NCBI RefSeq assembly: GCF_018882055.1
Contig: NZ_JACVPF010000001.1
Span: forward strand, 744,001-808,000
DNA: 64,000 nt
Source of the DNA: Polynucleobacter sp. es-MAR-4
GTDB taxonomy: Bacteria > Pseudomonadota > Gammaproteobacteria > Burkholderiales > Burkholderiaceae
Direction of reading: 5' to 3'
Each line of letters begins with the position of its first letter. The first letter of the stretch is position 1. Shown here one piece after another: positions 56,553 through 64,000 of this stretch. The translations under genes and the position numbers were made by a program. The notes under the pieces are model-generated. The model was not told the DNA's origin. It was given only the letters and a program-made list of their open reading frames with translations, and searched no databases.

Positions 56553-58565
56553 ATGACACAAGCTGTAATCGATAACGAAACCCAAGAAAAATTAGACGCC
56601 TTTATCAAGCAAGAAGAAGGTGATTCCAATGACTACAAAGGCCTCTTAGCCAAGTTCATCACTCTGGTGGCTGTTGGCATGTCACTCTTTCACCTATATG
56701 CTGCTTATTCGATTGTTCCAACCCAGCAACTGCGCGTCATCCACGTTGCCTTAGTTCTATTTTTAGTATTCCTGAGCTTCCCAATCGCAGCCCGCTTTAA
56801 AAACCGCCTGATGTGGTGGGATATCTTGTTTGCTCTAGGATCAGTGGCTATTGCCTATTACATCCTCAGTGGTGGAGATGATCTGTTTGATCGCAATACC
56901 GCCCCGAATTCAACTGATGTCATGTTTGGTGTCTTCCTGATTGCTCTCATTCTGGAGAGCGTCAGAAGAACCAATGGCATGGTCTTGGTAGTTGTAACCT
57001 CCCTCTTCTTGGCGTATGCCCTCTTTGGTAACTACTTGCCAGCCCCTTGGACACACAAAGGTTATGACCTTGATCGTCTAGTTGGTTATATGTTCATGAC
57101 GCTTGAGGGCATTTATGGCACTGCAGTAGATGTTTCAGCAACCCTCATTATTCTGTTCACTATTTTTGGCGCATTCCTCCAATTTACAGGTGCAGGCAAG
57201 TTCTTTATCGACTTCTCTTTTGCTGCTATGGGCGGCAAATCCTCCGGTGTTGGCAGAACCATTGTTCTCTCCTCATTCTTGCTTGGCGGCCCATCCGGCT
57301 CTGGCGTAGCCACTACCGTTACCGTTGGTTCCGTAGCTGCTCCAATGCTAGACAAAGTAGGTTACGAAAAAAATGCGGCTGGTGGCCTACTGGCTGCTGG
57401 CGGCTTGGGCGCAATTATTTCTCCGCCAGTACTTGGCGCAGCAGCATTCTTGATTGCCGACTTTTTAAAGATCTCTTATTTAGATGTGTTGCTGATGGCA
57501 ACCATTCCAACCATCTTGTTCTATCTTGGCCTCTTAGTCATGGTAGAAATTGACGTACGCAAGTATGGAATGAAGAGCATTCAGTTCAAAGCCGCAGAAT
57601 CAGCCTGGCAGTTAACCAAAAAATATTGGTTCCACTTTTTCTCATTGATTTCCATTGTGGTCTTCATGATGTTTGGCTTTTCACCGGTTATGTCAGTATT
57701 CTGGGCGACAGTAGTGTCAGCAGCTTCAAGCATGCTACGCCGTGACACAGCCATCATCCCTTGGGATTGGTTCAAAGGCAAAGAGAAGATTTTCTCTGGT
57801 CTATACAACTCCAACCTCACTAAAGCATTGGCATCAGGCTCTACTGGCGTTCTAGCTATCGCTGTGACCTGTGCTGGCGCTGGATTGATTGTTGGTACCG
57901 TTACCCTCACTGGCTTAGGTTTGAAGTTCAGCTCAATTGTGATTCAGTACGCAGGCGGATCACTCTTGCTCACAGCGATCTTCACAGGTCTCGTAGTTTG
58001 GGTTGTAGGCCTCGCTGTTCCAGTTACAGCGTCCTACATTATTTGTGCAGTGATCGCAGCACCTGCCCTAATTAATCTTGGCGTTCCAGAATTTGCAGCG
58101 CACATGTTCATCTTTTATTACGCTGTACTTTCTGAAGTATCTCCTCCTACAGCGCTTTCACCTTTCGCAGCAGCAGCGATTTGTAAAGGCAATCCCTATA
58201 AGACGACATTACAAACTTGGAAGTATGTCGCTCCAGCAATCTTGGTGCCGTTCATGTTTGTTCTCGACAAGTCAGGCGTGAGCTTGCTGTTGATGGGTTC
58301 CACCACTGCTTTAGAGCAGGCAGATTGGTCGCAAATTGCTTGGATCTCCTTCACCGCCGTGGTGGGAATCATCTGCTTAGCTGGTGGACTACAAGGCTGG
58401 TTTATCGAAAAGACTAAGATCTTTGAACGCGTCATCATGGTTGTTGCTGGTGTAGCACTTTCCTACCCATCAACCGAAGCTGACATTATTGGATTTGTAG
58501 GATTTGGCTTGGTGTTGATCACCCAATCGATCACCCACTTCAAGCTGCATCCGCGATCTACTTAA
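56553..58565 (+). CDS. TRAP transporter fused permease (DctQM type)
   Basis: A 670-residue inner-membrane protein with about 16-17 hydrophobic segments: a short DctQ-like N-terminal part (about 30-130) fused to a DctM large subunit. Signature glycine/proline stretches include LLGGPSGSGVATTVTVGSVAAPML (about 247-270), LLAAGGLGAIISPPVLGAAAFLIADFL and AVLSEVSPPTALSPFAAAAICKGNP. The type pairs with TAXI receptors, and the receptor gene is right upstream. Driven by the sodium gradient in known homologues. Confidence 0.94.
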   Translation: MTQAVIDNETQEKLDAFIKQEEGDSNDYKGLLAKFITLVAVGMSLFHLYAAYSIVPTQQLRVIHVALVLFLVFLSFPIAARFKNRLMWWDILFALGSVAIAYYILSGGDDLFDRNTAPNSTDVMFGVFLIALILESVRRTNGMVLVVVTSLFLAYALFGNYLPAPWTHKGYDLDRLVGYMFMTLEGIYGTAVDVSATLIILFTIFGAFLQFTGAGKFFIDFSFAAMGGKSSGVGRTIVLSSFLLGGPSGSGVATTVTVGSVAAPMLDKVGYEKNAAGGLLAAGGLGAIISPPVLGAAAFLIADFLKISYLDVLLMATIPTILFYLGLLVMVEIDVRKYGMKSIQFKAAESAWQLTKKYWFHFFSLISIVVFMMFGFSPVMSVFWATVVSAASSMLRRDTAIIPWDWFKGKEKIFSGLYNSNLTKALASGSTGVLAIAVTCAGAGLIVGTVTLTGLGLKFSSIVIQYAGGSLLLTAIFTGLVVWVVGLAVPVTASYIICAVIAAPALINLGVPEFAAHMFIFYYAVLSEVSPPTALSPFAAAAICKGNPYKTTLQTWKYVAPAILVPFMFVLDKSGVSLLLMGSTTALEQADWSQIAWISFTAVVGIICLAGGLQGWFIEKTKIFERVIMVVAGVALSYPSTEADIIGFVGFGLVLITQSITHFKLHPRST

Positions 58566-58590
58566 GCATGCCGAAGTAGTGCAAGACAAT

Positions 58591-58621
58591 AAAAAATCCC
58601 GCCTCATGTGCGGGATTTTTT
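58591..58621. terminator. Bidirectional terminator after the TRAP permease
   Basis: AAAAAATCCCGC, loop CTCATGT, GCGGGATTTTTT: a 12-bp perfect stem flanked by A and T runs. It serves the convergent enolase-superfamily gene as well. Confidence 0.9.
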
Positions 58622-58642
58622 ATTACCGGGAATTTAAATCAA

Positions 58643-59776
58643 TTACACAATCTTGGTCCAGGCAGTTTTACCGGCATACTTTTTGATAGCAGCTTCATCA
58701 AACTCAAAACCTAATCCTGGAGTTTTATGCAAAATCAAATCGCCATTCTTAAAGGTTAATTGCTTGTTAATTAATCTGCGGAAGTTTAAAACCTGATCAT
58801 CCAAGAAGAATTCCACAAAGCGCGCATTAGGGGTAGCAGCCACTAAAGGCGCATGCAAGTCATGCATCCAATGCGGGCAAACAATTACACCCTTTAAATC
58901 TGCATAAGCAGAAATACGCCGCCATTCAGTAATCCCGCCACACACCGCTGCATCTGACTGCAAAATAGCCGCACCACCGGCATCAATGAGCTCCCTGAAG
59001 CGCCAGCGCCCAGCCTCCATCTCACCAGTGGCAACGTTAATCTTGGTTTGACGCGCCAAGGCTGCATGTAAGTCAATAGCATCCGGAGAGAATGGCTCTT
59101 CAATCCAGTATGGGTTGTAGGCCTCAAAGCGACGGATATATTCCAGGGCAGTCGGTAGATCACGCCAGGCGTTATTGGCATCTAGGGTCAACAAAACATC
59201 CTCGCCTACGGCCTTACGAGCGGCTTTAACACGTGCCTCCTCTTCCCTTGGGGACAGGCGCCCTACTTTCATCTTGACGGCCTTAAAGCCCTGTTTAACG
59301 TAGGACTCCATCTCCTTACCCAACTTAGCAGGTGTTTTACCATCTAAATAGTAGCCACCACTCGCATAAGCCGGAACACGATCATCCACAACCGATCCCA
59401 AGTATTGATGCAGAGGTAACTTTGCAGAGCGGGCATTTAAATCCCAAAGTGCGGTATCCAAGATTGAGATCCCACGCATGACTGCACCAGCGCGCCCCTG
59501 CAAAATGGACTCGTTATACATATCCATCCACAGGCCTTCGCTACGATGACTATTTTGACCAATGAGTTTTGGAGCAAGTAATTGCTCTACTGCAATCTTG
59601 GCAATATCTCCACCTGCACTACCAACATAGCAAAATCCAATACCCTCATTGCCATCCTTGCCGCGCACCTTCACTAAGCAATAGTGACGCTCTGAAACCG
59701 TCCGCGTGGAAAAGGAGGTGACCTTATCTAGAGGCACCGCTACTGCAGCTACTGATACTGACTCAATGATGGGCAT
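58643..59776 (-). CDS. Mandelate racemase/muconate lactonizing enzyme family protein
   Basis: Enolase-superfamily enzyme of 377 residues that abstracts a proton next to a carboxylate. Visible catalytic set: KAVKMKVGR (KxK, about residue 160), metal ligands Asp in LTLDANNAW, Glu in WIEEPFSP and Glu in VATGEMEAGRW, then LQSDAAVCGG and the His in CPHWMHDLHAPL (about 305). A Lys plus a late His suggests racemase or acid-sugar dehydratase chemistry. The frame extends 29 residues upstream, but AGGAG stands right before the ATG at 59776. It is convergent with the TRAP permease and divergent from HADH copy 2. Confidence 0.88.
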   Translation of the reverse strand: MPIIESVSVAAVAVPLDKVTSFSTRTVSERHYCLVKVRGKDGNEGIGFCYVGSAGGDIAKIAVEQLLAPKLIGQNSHRSEGLWMDMYNESILQGRAGAVMRGISILDTALWDLNARSAKLPLHQYLGSVVDDRVPAYASGGYYLDGKTPAKLGKEMESYVKQGFKAVKMKVGRLSPREEEARVKAARKAVGEDVLLTLDANNAWRDLPTALEYIRRFEAYNPYWIEEPFSPDAIDLHAALARQTKINVATGEMEAGRWRFRELIDAGGAAILQSDAAVCGGITEWRRISAYADLKGVIVCPHWMHDLHAPLVAATPNARFVEFFLDDQVLNFRRLINKQLTFKNGDLILHKTPGLGFEFDEAAIKKYAGKTAWTKIV

Positions 59777-59891
59777 AGAGGCTCCTATATTCAAAAAATT
59801 ATTGTAGCCATAATTGAGAATGTCTGACGGCTCCCAAATAAGGAATAATGAGTCGCTAATCAATATGCTTCATTTACGAATGGGAGGCGCT

Positions 59892-60818
59892 ATGAGTAAG
59901 GTCGTTGTAATGGGTACGGGCACTATGGGGGTGGGTATTGCCGCCGGCTTTCTGGCCTTTGGCGCCAATACAATTTTGCTGGGAAGAGATTTACAGAAAG
60001 CAAAGTTAAGTCTTGCTAAGGTTGAGGCTTGCGCTGACTCTATTAACCCCGCATGGCGTGACACTGATGCCCAACTCATTGCCGGCGCGATCGCGGATTG
60101 GTCAGATTGGGAAAATACGGATCTCATCATTGAAACCATCTCCGAACGCCTGGAGCTGAAAAAGGCAATCTTTAGCGAGCTTGATTGCAGCGTACCTCCC
60201 AACATTCCGATTGGTAGTAATAGCTCCGGCTTTCCCATAAGCGATATTGCACAAGGCCTGAAAACAAGCCATCGCATGTTCAATACCCACTACTTCATGC
60301 CGGCACATATCGTTCCCTTGGTAGAGGTCGTGCTGGGCGAAAAATCAGACCCTCAATTAGCTGAGCAGATTTGCACTCTGTATCGCTCTCATGGCAAAAA
60401 GCCAGTATTGGTCAAGCGTGATATTCCGGGTTTTCTAGCGAACCGTATTCAACATGCCTTAATGCGTGAAGCACTATCCCTAGTGCAAGAAGGAATTGCC
60501 ACGCCAGATGATGTCGATACTGCAGTACGCTACAGCTTTGGCTTTCGCTATGCGGCAGTTGGCCCCATGACTCAAAAAGAAATCTCAGGATGGGAGGGCA
60601 TGACACTAGCTGCAGAGGTAATCTATCCCTCTCTCTCCAACATCACAGCACCACCAGCTTGCGTCATGGAATTAGTAAACAGCGGTAAAACCGGTATGGC
60701 CAAAGGTGCAGGGTTTAGAGAATGGTCGCCAGAAGAGGCGCAGCGCATGAGAGAAGCTTACGAGACGCGCCTTAAGGCAGCATTTGAAGTGCTAAAAATA
60801 GCGCCCGAACTAAATTAA
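59892..60818 (+). CDS. 3-hydroxyacyl-CoA dehydrogenase-family protein, copy 2
   Basis: NAD-dependent dehydrogenase of 308 residues. MSKVVVMGTGTMGVGIAAGF is the NAD motif; GSNSSGFPIS, HYFMPAHIVP and GFLANRIQHALMREA are the active-site blocks. It is clearly paralogous to the copy at 52.6 kb: both share MPAHxVPxVEVVxGEK, xGFLANRxQHAL and FGFRYxAxGP. The ATG at 59892 has GGGAGG at good spacing; upstream frame to 59814 is spurious. Copies 1 and 2 bracket the cluster and may act on different stereoisomers or steps. Confidence 0.85.
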   Translation: MSKVVVMGTGTMGVGIAAGFLAFGANTILLGRDLQKAKLSLAKVEACADSINPAWRDTDAQLIAGAIADWSDWENTDLIIETISERLELKKAIFSELDCSVPPNIPIGSNSSGFPISDIAQGLKTSHRMFNTHYFMPAHIVPLVEVVLGEKSDPQLAEQICTLYRSHGKKPVLVKRDIPGFLANRIQHALMREALSLVQEGIATPDDVDTAVRYSFGFRYAAVGPMTQKEISGWEGMTLAAEVIYPSLSNITAPPACVMELVNSGKTGMAKGAGFREWSPEEAQRMREAYETRLKAAFEVLKIAPELN

Positions 60819-60889
60819 CTCAATATTGTTGCAGCACAGCACCGCTCAAAATACCCAGCCCTTTAGCCACAATATTGGATAATTGAAGC

Positions 60890-62350
60890 GTGAAGAAAAA
60901 TGTCTGTGTTCGGCACCTCTTTTTTAAAGGGGCAATCAAAGTAATTGGATTCGCTCTAGTTGGCCTGTTTCAACTGCCGGAGGTGGAGCTCGTCTCTAGC
61001 GCTCTGGCACAAACTGCAAGCCAGAATACTAAAGCTAATAAAGCGCCTCAAATTAAACCGAAGAACGTGGCTCAAAATAACAAGCAGGCCGGCCTCAAAG
61101 TAAACGGTAGCTCACTAAGTCAATCCTCGAAAAGTATGAGCTTAAATCCTGAGCTATTTAAGCGAATTGAAGGTGTGTATAGCAGCGAAGGTAGCTCGAA
61201 TCTAGATTACCGCGTCCAACGTGGCTGCCTACGCCGCAGCTATAACGAAGAGAATCTCCCATCCAATCTTGGTCTAGATGATCGCAACTTCAATGATTTC
61301 TTTAGATCTCAAACCAAGGGATTTTTTGATCGGATGCGTGGCGATTGCATTCCCTACGCCCTAGCACTAGGAAGCCGAAATCGCTTTGAGTCACTGAGCA
61401 TCATGAACGGCCCCATCCAGGATGCTAAGACAGAGATTTGGACCTTTACACCCTCGGCGGCAGGTAGTTTCTTGATTCAGCAGGACTACCTCAAAGATGA
61501 ATCCAAACGCTTTACAGAGATTCAATTGCCGCTAAAAGATGTTCTGTATGACCCTAAAAAAGTAGGCGATAAATTACCTGTTGAGTTAGTTTGGGAGTTG
61601 AACTCCGTCATCAAGCAAATTTATCCGGAAGAAACGAATGCGCTTGAAAACACCAATAGCATTGTTCGATTGATCGTGGATTTTGGTGATAAAGAACGCT
61701 GGGCACAAATTTGGGCTGCAGAAATTATTGATCCAACATCCGGTGAAGTCTTTTCGAGTGCATTTTGGGTGGAGAGAAATGATATTCCTGGTGGCTTTTA
61801 CACGGCTAGCGGGGAATCGATAGAGCGCACTTTTTGGACCAACCCCCTGAGTTATCGACGCATATCACGAGGTGTCGGTAGCGTGCGAGCGTCGAGTAAG
61901 AAGGCTGCCCCATCCAAGAATGGGGCCCCTGTAGCAGCACCCAAACAGCGCTATCGCACCCATATGGGTATTGATTATTCAGCCCCAATTGGGACTCCAA
62001 TTTTTAGCGTGGCTACTGGCAAGGTGGTGCATTTGGGTTATAGCGGCGCCTTTGGAAATCTCATCATCCTCGAGCATCCTGGAAACTATCGGACCTACTA
62101 TGCTCACTTAAGTAACTACAACGTTGAACTTGAGGTGGGTAATGAAGTTCGGCGTGGCCTAGAGATTGGTTACGTCGGCTCAACCGGACGATCCACTGGA
62201 CCTCACCTGCATTTTGAATTAAGAAAAGATGGCATCTACGTTGATCCTTACGCTTCCAAAACTCAACTCGATTTGTGGAACATGCGCGATAGCGATAGCG
62301 GCTTACTCACTAGAGAAATTCTATTGCTGGGGACACCTCTAGTGAATTAA
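60890..62350 (+). CDS. M23 family metallopeptidase
   Basis: Periplasmic peptidoglycan endopeptidase or amidase activator of 486 residues. A hydrophobic signal segment lies at about 12-42, followed by a Lys/Asn/Ser-rich linker, a family-specific middle region (about 85-325) and an M23 LytM domain at about 345-455. Zinc ligands are His and Asp in THMGIDYSAPIGTP, and the HLHFE motif occurs in TGPHLHFELRKDG. Translation starts at GTG (60890) with only a weak ribosome site. It is monocistronic and ends in a strong terminator. Confidence 0.9.
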   Translation: MKKNVCVRHLFFKGAIKVIGFALVGLFQLPEVELVSSALAQTASQNTKANKAPQIKPKNVAQNNKQAGLKVNGSSLSQSSKSMSLNPELFKRIEGVYSSEGSSNLDYRVQRGCLRRSYNEENLPSNLGLDDRNFNDFFRSQTKGFFDRMRGDCIPYALALGSRNRFESLSIMNGPIQDAKTEIWTFTPSAAGSFLIQQDYLKDESKRFTEIQLPLKDVLYDPKKVGDKLPVELVWELNSVIKQIYPEETNALENTNSIVRLIVDFGDKERWAQIWAAEIIDPTSGEVFSSAFWVERNDIPGGFYTASGESIERTFWTNPLSYRRISRGVGSVRASSKKAAPSKNGAPVAAPKQRYRTHMGIDYSAPIGTPIFSVATGKVVHLGYSGAFGNLIILEHPGNYRTYYAHLSNYNVELEVGNEVRRGLEIGYVGSTGRSTGPHLHFELRKDGIYVDPYASKTQLDLWNMRDSDSGLLTREILLLGTPLVN

Positions 62351-62372
62351 TCCATGGAAACTAATTCGAGAT

Positions 62373-62406
62373 AAAAAAAGGGGGTCCAAATGGACCCCCT
62401 TTTTTT
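62373..62406. terminator. Bidirectional terminator between the M23 and UspA genes
   Basis: AAAAAAAGGGGGTCC, loop AAAT, GGACCCCCTTTTTTT: a perfect 15-bp stem ending the two convergent genes. Confidence 0.93.
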
Positions 62407-62419
62407 CAAGCTATCAGCA

Positions 62420-62860
62420 TTAGCCAAGAACCAATACAGGCAACTTAGAGTGCACTATTACCTCATGCGTCTCACTGCCCAACAATACACTCTTAATGCC
62501 GGTACGTTTATGAGAGGCCATCACAATGACATCAGCCTTAGCTTTCTTGGCGCCCTCCAAAATACCTTCAGATAAATTACTGTCTGCAATATGAAGCGTA
62601 TTAGCCTTAATACCGGCGCCCAAAGCAAGCACAGCCTTTTTAAAGATATCTGCAGCAAATGCCGCGCAGACCTTCTTGTGATCTTTTTGAGAAATACCGT
62701 ACCCCATCGTACTATCGGAATACACCATCGGCGGCATTGGATCAGAAACATATACCAATGTCACAGCAGCCTTATCCGCCTTAGCGAGCTCCGCCACCTT
62801 TTTTAATGCCTTTTTACTCACATCCGAACCATCAACCGGTACCAACAAGTGCTTGAACAT
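62420..62860 (-). CDS. Universal stress protein, UspA family
   Basis: A 146-residue UspA-fold protein. It begins FKHLLVPVDGSDVSKKALKK and has the ATP-loop-like segment MASHKRTGIKSVLLGSETHEVIVHSKLPVLVLG (about 113-145), where Gly and Ser positions match the ATP-binding G-x2-G-x9-G(S/T) pattern only roughly. Such proteins help survival during starvation or stress. It is divergent from the DUF2177 gene. Confidence 0.92.
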   Translation of the reverse strand: MFKHLLVPVDGSDVSKKALKKVAELAKADKAAVTLVYVSDPMPPMVYSDSTMGYGISQKDHKKVCAAFAADIFKKAVLALGAGIKANTLHIADSNLSEGILEGAKKAKADVIVMASHKRTGIKSVLLGSETHEVIVHSKLPVLVLG

Positions 62861-62949
62861 ATTTGACTCCTGTTAAATTAAACCCGAATGCCTTTCATTC
62901 CATCATAATCCTTATTATTCCCCTGTAAAAGCATAAAAAGGAAACTGAA

Positions 62950-63351
62950 TTGCTCAAGTATTTAACTGTGTATTTTTCATTTCTACTGACTTTAGTTGTG
63001 GTTGATTTGATATGGCTGCTTGGTATAGCCAAAAATCTCTACCGCGACGATATGGGCTCACTCATGGCAAGCGAACCCAAACTATTGGCTGGGCTTGGCT
63101 TTTATCTGCTGTATGCACTTGGTGCATCAATTTTTGTCATTCTTCCGGCAATCTCAAAACAGTCCTGGATATATGCGGTGCAATATGGCGCCCTATTTGG
63201 CTTTTTTTGCTACATGACTTACGACCTCACCAATCTTGCAGTTATTCGTGACTTCCCTATGCGCTTGGCATTTGTCGATATCGCCTGGGGATCTGCAGTA
63301 ACGGCACTTTCCGCAACTATTGCCCACTGGGTTGGTAGTCGCATAGCCTGA
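62950..63351 (+). CDS. DUF2177 membrane protein
   Basis: A 133-residue protein with four membrane helices (about 5-22, 46-66, 73-95, 107-127). The N-terminal pattern LTLVVVDLIWLLGIAKNLYRDDMG and the C-terminal DLTNLAVIRDFPMRLAFVDIAWGS match DUF2177, a family of unknown function. The start codon is TTG at 62950, supported by AAGGAAA seven bases upstream and by the family's N-terminal helix; the first internal ATG would remove that helix. The SulP gene follows 14 bases later. Confidence 0.82.
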   Translation: MLKYLTVYFSFLLTLVVVDLIWLLGIAKNLYRDDMGSLMASEPKLLAGLGFYLLYALGASIFVILPAISKQSWIYAVQYGALFGFFCYMTYDLTNLAVIRDFPMRLAFVDIAWGSAVTALSATIAHWVGSRIA

Positions 63352-63365
63352 AAATCTTCGCTCCG

Positions 63366-64000
63366 ATGAATCTTTTCCACCCAAAACTACTCGATTCTTT
63401 CAAGGGCTATAACGGCGCCCTATTTAGTAAAGATGTATTAGCAGGCATTACGGTTGGCGTAGTTGCTCTACCTTTAGCAATGGCGTTTGCGATTGCTAGT
63501 GGACTCAAACCAGAGGCGGGTATTTTTACGGCCATTATTGCGGGTGGGCTCATTTCTGTTTTGGGCGGTAGTCGTGTGCAAATAGGTGGGCCAGCCGGCG
63601 CATTCATTGTGATTGTTTATGGCATTGTGGATCATTACGGTATTGCCAATTTGCTCTTGGCAACTGCCATGTCTGGAGTATTTTTATTTCTGATGGGGCT
63701 CTTTCGCCTCGGAACATTAATTCGATTTATTCCAGTAGCCGTGATTATTGGATTTACTAATGGCATCGCTGTACTCATTGGCCTATCCCAAGTTAAAGAA
63801 TTTTTTGGCCTGCAAATTACCAAGATGCCTGCTGAATTTTTTCAAGCAGTCCAAACGTTGTATGCCGCCGCCGATACGGTGAATCCGATTGCACTGATGT
63901 TATCGGTAGGCAGTCTCACTCTTTTAATTACCTGGAGAGCTTTTCAAAAACGTCTTGGCTACCTGAGCCATATACCCGGAACAGTGATTGCGATGGCCGC
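63366..64000 (+). CDS. SulP-family inorganic anion transporter, N-terminal part (3' end outside window)
   Basis: The first 211 codons of a SulP (SLC26-like) transporter; the frame stays open to the window edge. It starts FHPKLLDSFKGYNGALFSKDVLAGITVGVVALPLAMAFAIASG, with the SulP signature around GVVALPLAMAF (about residue 31-41) and the GGSRVQIGGPAGAFIVIV helix pair (about 68-85). Multiple hydrophobic helices follow. Substrate may be sulfate or bicarbonate; the C-terminal STAS domain, if present, is outside the window. It lies 14 bases after the DUF2177 gene and likely shares its transcript. Confidence 0.93.
   Translation, partial: MNLFHPKLLDSFKGYNGALFSKDVLAGITVGVVALPLAMAFAIASGLKPEAGIFTAIIAGGLISVLGGSRVQIGGPAGAFIVIVYGIVDHYGIANLLLATAMSGVFLFLMGLFRLGTLIRFIPVAVIIGFTNGIAVLIGLSQVKEFFGLQITKMPAEFFQAVQTLYAAADTVNPIALMLSVGSLTLLITWRAFQKRLGYLSHIPGTVIAMA

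Noticed and set aside
59870..60283. 137-codon minus-strand frame
   Set aside because: Antisense to HADH copy 2; lacks start signals.
1..64000. CRISPR arrays, insertion sequences, rRNA or tRNA genes
   Set aside because: No regularly spaced repeats, transposase motifs, or tRNA-like folds were found apart from the tmRNA; an exhaustive computed scan was not possible.

Overview
The window is a 64 kb piece of a betaproteobacterial chromosome, most likely Polynucleobacter or a close relative in Burkholderiales. Three things suggest this: moderate GC with short intergenic gaps; the gene order gyrA-serC-pheA-hisC-tyrA-aroA-cmk-rpsA-ihfB-lapB-ugd-hldE1-hldD; and a one-piece tmRNA whose tag reads ANDERFALAA. 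No mobile element, prophage, CRISPR array, rRNA or tRNA gene was found. The taxon is inferred from memory of gene order and was not searched.

Left part (1-12 kb): the end of thyA, folA, a DUF4239 membrane protein, a lone TRAP solute receptor, pmbA, mog, orn, an M48 membrane protease, rsgA, a CobD/CbiB-like protein, a CoA-type Nudix hydrolase, and the ribosomal/tRNA operon rpsP-rimM-trmD-rplS. An unusual set of alternative hairpins lies at the rpsP-rimM junction.

12-22 kb: a META lipoprotein with a small membrane protein; an acyl-CoA oxidation block (DmdC-like dehydrogenase, etfA, etfB, DmdB-like ligase, HDAC-family deacetylase); mltB, cysM and a ComEA-like protein. 22-38 kb: one long leftward series for heptose and UDP-glucuronate synthesis, LPS assembly control, IHF-beta, S1, cmk, aromatic amino acid and serine synthesis, and gyrA. 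An OmpA-family gene diverges from gyrA.

38-51 kb: ubiG-gph, ssrA (tmRNA), an IlvD/Edd dehydratase, small enzymes, trhO, and a tightly overlapping four-gene operon (2-hydroxyacid dehydrogenase, split ChrA pair, Bug-type receptor). Then come a LigB-type dioxygenase with crcB, and two small unlisted genes (45 and 55 codons) beside an M50 protease. 51-61 kb: a class II cytochrome c facing a cytochrome b561, then a catabolic island. The island holds two paralogous HADH-type dehydrogenases, a 2-hydroxyacid dehydrogenase, a DapA-family lyase, a TAXI-TRAP transporter and an enolase-superfamily enzyme. It looks like an uptake and degradation system for an unidentified hydroxy or sugar acid and is the best candidate for undescribed biology here. 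The window closes with an M23 peptidase, a universal stress protein, a DUF2177 protein and the start of a SulP transporter.

Most of the window is ordinary core genome. No clearly novel defence or mobile system is visible.
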